Shown: in pieces, positions 59,263 to 64,000 of the stretch
Numbering within the stretch: position 1 is the stretch's first letter
Layout of the letters: every line of letters begins with the position of its first letter
Assembly (NCBI GenBank): GCA_036510065.1
Contig: DATCEO010000106.1
Location: forward strand, 1-64,000
Direction: 5' to 3'
Length of the DNA: 64,000 bases
Source of the DNA: DASUBV01 sp036510065
GTDB taxonomy: Bacteria; Actinomycetota; Actinomycetes; Streptosporangiales; Streptosporangiaceae
The notes under the pieces: model-generated
What the model saw: the letters and a program-made list of their open reading frames with translations, nothing else
Told to the model about the DNA's origin: nothing
Database searches by the model: none
Translations under genes and position numbers: made by a program

Positions 59263-59883
59263 CTAGCAGCCGTCGTACGGAGCCCACGGCGAGGTGCCGT
59301 CCTGCGCGTACAGCTGCTGGAAGGCCTGGTTCTGCTGCGCGACCGACGCCTGCCCGGCCGTTCCCGAGTAGCCGAGGCTGGCCCAGGTGCTCGGCAGGAT
59401 GCCGTACAGGCCCGCCGGGTCGGTGGGCGTGTTCGATGACTCGCGCCAGGCCACGCACTGCTGGAACGACGACGGCGCGCTGCTGCCGCTGGTCGTCGGC
59501 GCGGTCGAGCTGGCCGGCGCGGTGCTGCTGGCCGGCGCGGTGCTGCTGGCCGGCGCGGTGCTGCTGGCCGGCTCGGTGCTGCTGGCCGGCTCGGTGCTGC
59601 TGGCCGGAACGGTGGTCGCATCCGGGGCCGGGGCCGCTGAGCTGGTGCCCGGCTGCCCGTCCGGCACGTTCACCAGCTCGCCCACGGTGATGAGGTTGGG
59701 GTCGGCGATCTGGGGGTTCGCCGACTCCACCTGCGCAAGCGAGATTCCGGCCTGAGAGGCGATGCCGCTGAGCGTGTCACCAGCCTGGACCGTGTGCGTG
59801 CTGGCCAGTGCCGGGCCTGCTGCGAGTCCGGCAATAGCCGCTCCCGCGCCTAGTGAGGTAATTATACGCGTTCGTATCCTCAT
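59263..59883 (-). CDS. secreted LysM protein with Rpf-like transglycosylase domain
   Basis: 206 aa from ATG 59883 with AAGGAG upstream. A signal peptide (IITSLGAGAAIAGLAAGPALA) is followed by one LysM domain (HTVQAGDTLSGIASQAGISL), which binds peptidoglycan. A linker of about eight ASST(E/A)P pentapeptide-type repeats comes next. The C-terminal domain FQQCVAWRESSNTPTDPAGLYGILPSTWASLGYSG is Rpf/transglycosylase-like, with catalytic Glu in WRESS and a Cys near each end. It probably cuts wall glycans during growth or germination. Confidence 0.88.
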   Translation of the reverse strand: MRIRTRIITSLGAGAAIAGLAAGPALASTHTVQAGDTLSGIASQAGISLAQVESANPQIADPNLITVGELVNVPDGQPGTSSAAPAPDATTVPASSTEPASSTEPASSTAPASSTAPASSTAPASSTAPTTSGSSAPSSFQQCVAWRESSNTPTDPAGLYGILPSTWASLGYSGTAGQASVAQQNQAFQQLYAQDGTSPWAPYDGC

Positions 59884-60180
59884 ATAGCTCCTTGTCTGGT
59901 TTGCTTGACCACAGCGCCCTAACTTACGTAGCCTCGGCGAACGATGCAAATTGGCCCGCAGCCTTCTGACCAGGGCATCCACTGCGGCGGCGGGGTCTGG
60001 CAAGGCGGGCGAGGGACATACCGAATGGCTCGGGGAGCGGGGCGCGAATGGTCGGCTCAGCAGCCTGACGGGGCGCCTGGCGCAAGCCGGCCGGCGGGGC
60101 CGGCCGGCCGGCAGTTAACCGGCCGCCGGACAGCCGGCCGAGCCACGGGCGGGGCCGCTAGCGTGCTAGGCGAGGCGGAT

Positions 60181-60411
60181 CTAGGCCGGGGCGTCGGCGC
60201 TGGCCGAGTCCGGGACGCCCTCCTGGAGATCGAGGTAAGCCTCCCGGATCTGGACCGGCGCGAATGGCCAGGAATGGTTGACGCGGGCCCAGCCCAGAAA
60301 GGCGAGCCCGCCGCCGGCGATCCAGGGCAGGGACAGCATGATCGACAGGCCCCAGGCAACGTCATGGCTGGGCCAGAGCTGCTGCTGGGACGGCGGCAGC
60401 GGCCCGCCCAT
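60181..60411 (-). CDS. small one-helix membrane protein
   Basis: 76 aa. A hydrophilic start (GGPLPPSQQQLWPSHD), one helix (VAWGLSIMLSLPWIAGGGLAFLGWA) and an acidic tail. It follows the phosphatase gene with 52 bp between on the same strand. No family recognised; the WPSHDVAWGLSIMLSLPWI stretch looks like a constrained sequence rather than noise. Confidence 0.5.
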   Translation of the reverse strand: MGGPLPPSQQQLWPSHDVAWGLSIMLSLPWIAGGGLAFLGWARVNHSWPFAPVQIREAYLDLQEGVPDSASADAPA

Positions 60412-60463
60412 GTCGCTGGTACTGGCTGGCGGGCGCCGCTGGGACAGCGGGAGCGCGGGCCGC

Positions 60464-62260
60464 TTAGCCGTCGGAGCGGTGGCGGACCAGGGTGAAGGTC
60501 TCGAACTCGGTGTAGGCGGGCGTGGGCGCGCCGGGCCGGCCGGTGGCCGGGTTCACCGGGTCGGCGCCGACGGCATGGAAGTAACGGACCGTGACGCTGG
60601 TCATGCCCCCGCGCACCTCGCCGGGGTGCACGTCGAACACCGCGATCCCGTAGCCGGTGGCCGGGTCGCGCATCGCCGACCAGGTGGCATCCTCCAGCGC
60701 GTCGGCGGCGGGCCGGGCGAAGACGCCCGACGTGCCGGTCGCGGCGGGCCGGTTCGGCCGGGTGAACACCTTGGCCTGGCGCAGCCCGTCGGCCGGGTCC
60801 ACGCCGTAGGTGTCCAGCGGCGCGTCGGTGCCGCCGCAGCCGAGGATCAGGTGCACGGTGCCCTCGCTGGTATCGAACACGCTGCTGGCGGCCGTCGTGA
60901 CCGGGTGCGGCCGCAGGGTCTGCACCGGCTCGCCGGTCGCGGCGTCGCGCCCGGCCATGGCGTCGAAGCCGCGCACCGGGAAGGACCGCTCGTAGTCGTG
61001 GTCGTGCCCGCACAGGACCAGGTCGACCTGGTACCGGTCGAACAGCGGCAGCCAGGCCTGCCTGATTCCGAGATCGGAGCCGTTGCCCGTGGCGGAGGAG
61101 GAGGTCGCGTCCTGGTGCATCTGCACGATAATCCAGTCGACGGAGCGATCGGCCCGGGCCGCGGCCAGCGTCCGCTCCAGCCAGGCCGTCTGCGCGCCGC
61201 CCGAGTAGCCCCGGATGTAGAACGAGGTCCCCGGCGCGATGGGGCCGCTGCCCGAGCCAGGGACCGGGCTCAGCGGCTCGGGCCCGGCCACGAACGCGCC
61301 GGCGTCCTGGTAGACCACGTCATCGGCGTCGAGCGAGATAAACAGTGCCGCGCTCACCCGGAAGGCATACCAGCGACTGCGGAAGCCGGGCACGCCGTTG
61401 TCCGGCAGCGTGTAGCGGGTCAGGTAGGCGCCCAGGCCCTGCGGCCCGTTGCCGAACTCGATCTCGTGATTGCCCGGGCACGGCATCCAGGCCCGGTGCG
61501 CGGCGGAGGCCTGGCAGTTGTTGCCGAAGTCACGCCAGACCTCGGGCTGCCGGCCCGGGTTGAGGTTGGCGTAGCACAGGTCCCCGTTGAGCAAGTGAAA
61601 AAGCGGCTGAAACGACTCGACCGCGGCCACGGCGTGGGCGCTCTGGCCGTAGGACAGCACCCACTGCGGGTTAGGCGTGGCCAGGTCACCGAAGCTGGTG
61701 AACCGGAACGGGGCCCGCCCGCGCGGCGCCGTGCGGAAGGTGGCAGAAAACGGCTCGCCCGCGCCGTCATTGTCGGCGGCGATGGCGTAGCGGTAGGCAC
61801 TGTCCGGGGCCAGCCCCGTCAGCTGCGCGTGATAGGTCCAGACAGCCTCGCCGCTGATGCCGTCGGTGTAGCTGCGCCGGACGGCCGAGGCGACCCGCGA
61901 GCCGCCGTCCGGTCCCGACAGCAGGATCCGGGGCCGGACCGCGGGCTCGGGCGAGACCCAGGACACCGCGACGCTGGTCGCCGGATCGCGTCCCCAGGTC
62001 AGGTGGATCTGCTCGGGCGTCGCGCCCGCGGTGGCCGGCTGCTCCCTCGGGCGCTGCAGGGGCAGCGGGAGCGGGGCGGCGGCGAGCAGGCCGGCCTGGC
62101 CGGCCCCGACGAGCACCTGGCGACGGGACAGCGACGAGTCGTCGGTGCCGAGCATGGCCACGGCGACGGCTGGCTCCGAGCGTGCCGCCCCGGCCTCCGG
62201 AGCGCCGTCCGGGGCGGCATCGGGGTAGCCATCGCCTGGACCGTCGTGCTCGCTGGACAT
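60464..62260 (-). CDS. Tat-exported purple acid phosphatase-like protein
   Basis: 598 aa. The twin-arginine motif SLSRRQVLVGAGQAGLLAAA lies near residue 45, after an unusually long n-region. A fibronectin-like N-terminal domain (IHLTWGRDPATSVAVSWVSP) precedes the metallophosphoesterase core with FTSFGDLATPN, LLNGDLCYANLN, PCPGNHEIEFG, VQMHQDAT and CGHDHDYERS, which together supply the two-metal site of purple acid phosphatases. It probably releases phosphate from esters outside the cell. No PhoP box was looked for successfully. Confidence 0.92.
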   Translation of the reverse strand: MSSEHDGPGDGYPDAAPDGAPEAGAARSEPAVAVAMLGTDDSSLSRRQVLVGAGQAGLLAAAPLPLPLQRPREQPATAGATPEQIHLTWGRDPATSVAVSWVSPEPAVRPRILLSGPDGGSRVASAVRRSYTDGISGEAVWTYHAQLTGLAPDSAYRYAIAADNDGAGEPFSATFRTAPRGRAPFRFTSFGDLATPNPQWVLSYGQSAHAVAAVESFQPLFHLLNGDLCYANLNPGRQPEVWRDFGNNCQASAAHRAWMPCPGNHEIEFGNGPQGLGAYLTRYTLPDNGVPGFRSRWYAFRVSAALFISLDADDVVYQDAGAFVAGPEPLSPVPGSGSGPIAPGTSFYIRGYSGGAQTAWLERTLAAARADRSVDWIIVQMHQDATSSSATGNGSDLGIRQAWLPLFDRYQVDLVLCGHDHDYERSFPVRGFDAMAGRDAATGEPVQTLRPHPVTTAASSVFDTSEGTVHLILGCGGTDAPLDTYGVDPADGLRQAKVFTRPNRPAATGTSGVFARPAADALEDATWSAMRDPATGYGIAVFDVHPGEVRGGMTSVTVRYFHAVGADPVNPATGRPGAPTPAYTEFETFTLVRHRSDG

Positions 62261-62354
62261 GGGCCCATCCTGCCGACAGGCCGTGAACTGCCGATGACAG
62301 CTCAGTGACCGGCGAGACCAGCGCCGATGAAGACTATGCCGGTTTCGTTACCCG

Positions 62355-64000
62355 TCAGTGCACGATGTCCCAGGTGGCGGCCTCGATGGCGGCCTCGGTG
62401 AGCAGGACGGCGGCGGCGGCGTCGCCGAGCGGGATGAAGCTGTCCTCGCTGGCCACGCGCCGGACCCGGCCGGTGAAGCCCGCGTCGGCCAGGGCCGCGA
62501 TCACCCCCTCGGCCACCCCGCCGGTGCGCCGGGTCTCGTCGGCCACCAGCACGCGGCCGGTCGCCGATGCCTCGCGGAGCAGGTCGGCCACGGGCAGCGG
62601 CGCAAGCCAGCGCAGGTCGAGGACGCGGCAGCCGATGCCGTCGGCGGCCAGCCGGGCGCAGGCCCGCAGGCTCATCCGCAGGCCGTTGCCGAACGTCACG
62701 ATCGTGACATCGGGCCCGTCACCGTAAACCCGGGCCGAGCCCAGCGCGATGTGGCCGGACGCCCACGACGCGGGCGCGTCGTAGGGGGCCAGCCAGCCGT
62801 CATCGCCGGGGACGTGCAGGTCGCGCTGATGGTAGAGCGCGATGGGCTCGAGGAAGACGCTCATCGTCCCGTCGACGTCCGCGGCCGCCAGGCAGGTCCG
62901 CAGCATGGCGGGCGCGTCGTCCGGCCGGGCCGGGCAGGCGATCACCAGGCCCGGGATGTCGCGGAGCGCCGCCACCGAATTGTCGTTGTGGAAGTGACCG
63001 CCGAATCCCTGCTGGTAGGCCAGGCCGGCGATGCGCACCACCACCGGGTTGCGGTACTGCCCGCGGGAGAAAAACGGCAGCGTGGCGCCTTCGCCCCGGA
63101 TCTGGTCGGCGGCGTTGTGCAGGTAGGCCAGGTACTGGATCTCCGGGACCGGCAGCAGCCCGGCCAGCCCGGCGCCGAGGGCGACCCCGAGAATGGACTG
63201 CTCGTCCAGGACCGAGTCGAACACCCGGCCGGCTCCGAAGCTGCGCAGCAGGCCCCGGGTCACCCCGTAGACCCCGCCCTTGCGGGCGACATCCTCGCCG
63301 AACAGGATCATGCCGGGCCTGGCGGCCAGCTCGTCGGCCAGGGTCCGGTTGATCGCCTGCGCCAGGGTCAGCGGGCCCTCCGCCTCGGGCAGCCGCCCGG
63401 CGAACGCCTGGTGCCGCCCGGAGGCGGCGGCCGTCCGGCCGCGGACCGCCAGCGCGGCGGCTACCGCGTGCGGGCGGCGCGGCGCGATGGGGGCCATGAT
63501 CTCCGCGGCGGTCGTCAGCCGGGGCGCCCGGGCCGCCTGCGCGGCCAGCTCCAGGACCCGCGCCCGGGACTGCTCGTACCGGTCCAGGACTTCCGCGGGG
63601 CTGAGCACCCCGGCGGCGACCAGCATCCCGGCCGTCCCGATGAGCGGGTCCCGCCCGGCGTCGGCGGCGATGTCCGCGGCGCTGCGGTAGGCCGACTCCA
63701 CGTCCGATCCGGCGTGGCCGCCCAGCCGCACCGTCCGCAGGTGCAGGAAGGCCGGCGCGCGCCGCTCGCGGACCCACGACGCGGCGGCCAGCGCGGTGTC
63801 ATGCACCGCCGCGACGTCGTAGCCGTCGGCGTGAAAATACGGGATCGGGCCCTGGCCGGAGTGCGCGGCGGTGATCCAGCCGGGCGGCGTGCGGACGCTG
63901 ACGCCGATCCCGTTGTCCTCGCAGACCAGCAGCAGCGGTATGGGCAGGCCCTGGTAGGCGCAGTAGGCGGCGGTGTTGATGGCGCCGGCCGCGGTGGAGT
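62355..64000 (-). CDS. fused E1 alpha-beta 2-oxoacid dehydrogenase-like enzyme, 5' end outside window
   Basis: The frame is open to the right edge. The first visible part (INTAAYCAYQGLPIPLLLVC, EDNGIGVSV, YFHADGYDVAAVHDTALAAA) is the end of an E1 alpha subunit with the thiamine diphosphate-binding region. After a linker (about 63430-63530) the beta subunit follows: TLAQAINRTLADELAARPGM, LFGEDVARKGGVYGVTRGL, EIQYLAYLHNAADQIRGEGA and VLVADETRRTGGVAEGVIAAL. Both halves in one chain are known from some actinobacterial 2-oxoisovalerate dehydrogenase-like enzymes. It would act with E2/E3 subunits not seen here. Confidence 0.88.
   Translation of the reverse strand, partial: STAAGAINTAAYCAYQGLPIPLLLVCEDNGIGVSVRTPPGWITAAHSGQGPIPYFHADGYDVAAVHDTALAAASWVRERRAPAFLHLRTVRLGGHAGSDVESAYRSAADIAADAGRDPLIGTAGMLVAAGVLSPAEVLDRYEQSRARVLELAAQAARAPRLTTAAEIMAPIAPRRPHAVAAALAVRGRTAAASGRHQAFAGRLPEAEGPLTLAQAINRTLADELAARPGMILFGEDVARKGGVYGVTRGLLRSFGAGRVFDSVLDEQSILGVALGAGLAGLLPVPEIQYLAYLHNAADQIRGEGATLPFFSRGQYRNPVVVRIAGLAYQQGFGGHFHNDNSVAALRDIPGLVIACPARPDDAPAMLRTCLAAADVDGTMSVFLEPIALYHQRDLHVPGDDGWLAPYDAPASWASGHIALGSARVYGDGPDVTIVTFGNGLRMSLRACARLAADGIGCRVLDLRWLAPLPVADLLREASATGRVLVADETRRTGGVAEGVIAALADAGFTGRVRRVASEDSFIPLGDAAAAVLLTEAAIEAATWDIVH

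Noticed and set aside
59884..60180. c-di-AMP (ydaO) riboswitch before the Rpf-like gene, as found upstream of some rpf genes
   Set aside because: The conserved sequence blocks of that riboswitch were looked for on the minus strand and not seen.
1..64000. CRISPR array or defence island
   Set aside because: No regularly spaced repeats with unique spacers, and no Cas, restriction, BREX or Abi-type genes apart from the DUF433/DUF5615 pair.

Overview
The window is high-GC DNA with actinobacterial codon use, frequent GTG starts and ATGA/GTGA start-stop overlaps. It contains an ECF sigma factor with a zinc-finger membrane partner, a fused anthranilate synthase, a tricorn protease, an Rpf-like cell-wall protein and beta-ketoadipate genes. 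A soil actinomycete of the Streptosporangiales/Streptomycetales type is a reasonable inference; the species cannot be named from the sequence.

Left part (1 to about 22.1 kb): a decayed genomic island built on a tRNA-Ser(GGA) attachment site. An identical 58-bp copy of the 3' half of that tRNA (anticodon loop to CCA) occurs at 2647, 10404 and 14030, and a diverged partial copy lies at 22086. The three full copies carry the same flanking sites at the same distances: paired GTCTCA boxes about 100 bp to the left, a GCAGGTCACG box 45 bp to the left, and GTCTCA about 61 bp to the right. This looks like tandem junctions of integrated elements. No integrase is present. Interval A (2.7-10.4 kb) holds an ECF sigma/zinc-finger/ABC-transporter operon with an orphan histidine kinase. 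Interval B (10.5-14.0 kb) holds broken ABC permeases, a broken response regulator and a DUF433/DUF5615 toxin-antitoxin pair. Interval C (14.1-22.1 kb) holds a split histidine kinase fused to a response regulator, a 3.3-kb IS4-type element with exact 10-bp target duplications, a lipoprotein, and remnants of an efflux adaptor, a flavoprotein and an SDR. Left of the first site are an MFS gene and remnants of a permease, an ISAs1 transposase and an HTH protein.

Right part (22.1-64 kb): mostly intact chromosomal genes. They include gamma-glutamyltransferase, an IS630 element, FtsH, an ornithine cyclodeaminase-family enzyme, DedA, and a fused TrpE-TrpG preceded by a leader peptide with two Trp codons and a terminator hairpin. 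Then follow a secreted protein, flavohaemoglobin, tricorn protease, CcdA, an F420/flavin LLM enzyme, an alpha/beta hydrolase with a divergent TetR regulator, a 2H phosphoesterase, a small GSILSIGSAG-repeat protein, an SGNH hydrolase and a MarR/MFS pair sharing a perfect 14-bp inverted repeat. GabT with an SMP-30 protein and a CHAP amidase with five C-terminal repeats come next.

The last 15 kb carry a compact protocatechuate operon (pcaB-C-I-J-H-G-D) that covers dioxygenation, lactonisation, decarboxylation, enol-lactone hydrolysis and CoA transfer, but has no thiolase or regulator here. After it come an aldo/keto reductase, an Lrp/AsnC regulator facing an EamA transporter, an epimerase, an Rpf-like LysM protein, a Tat-exported purple acid phosphatase and the end of a fused E1 dehydrogenase.
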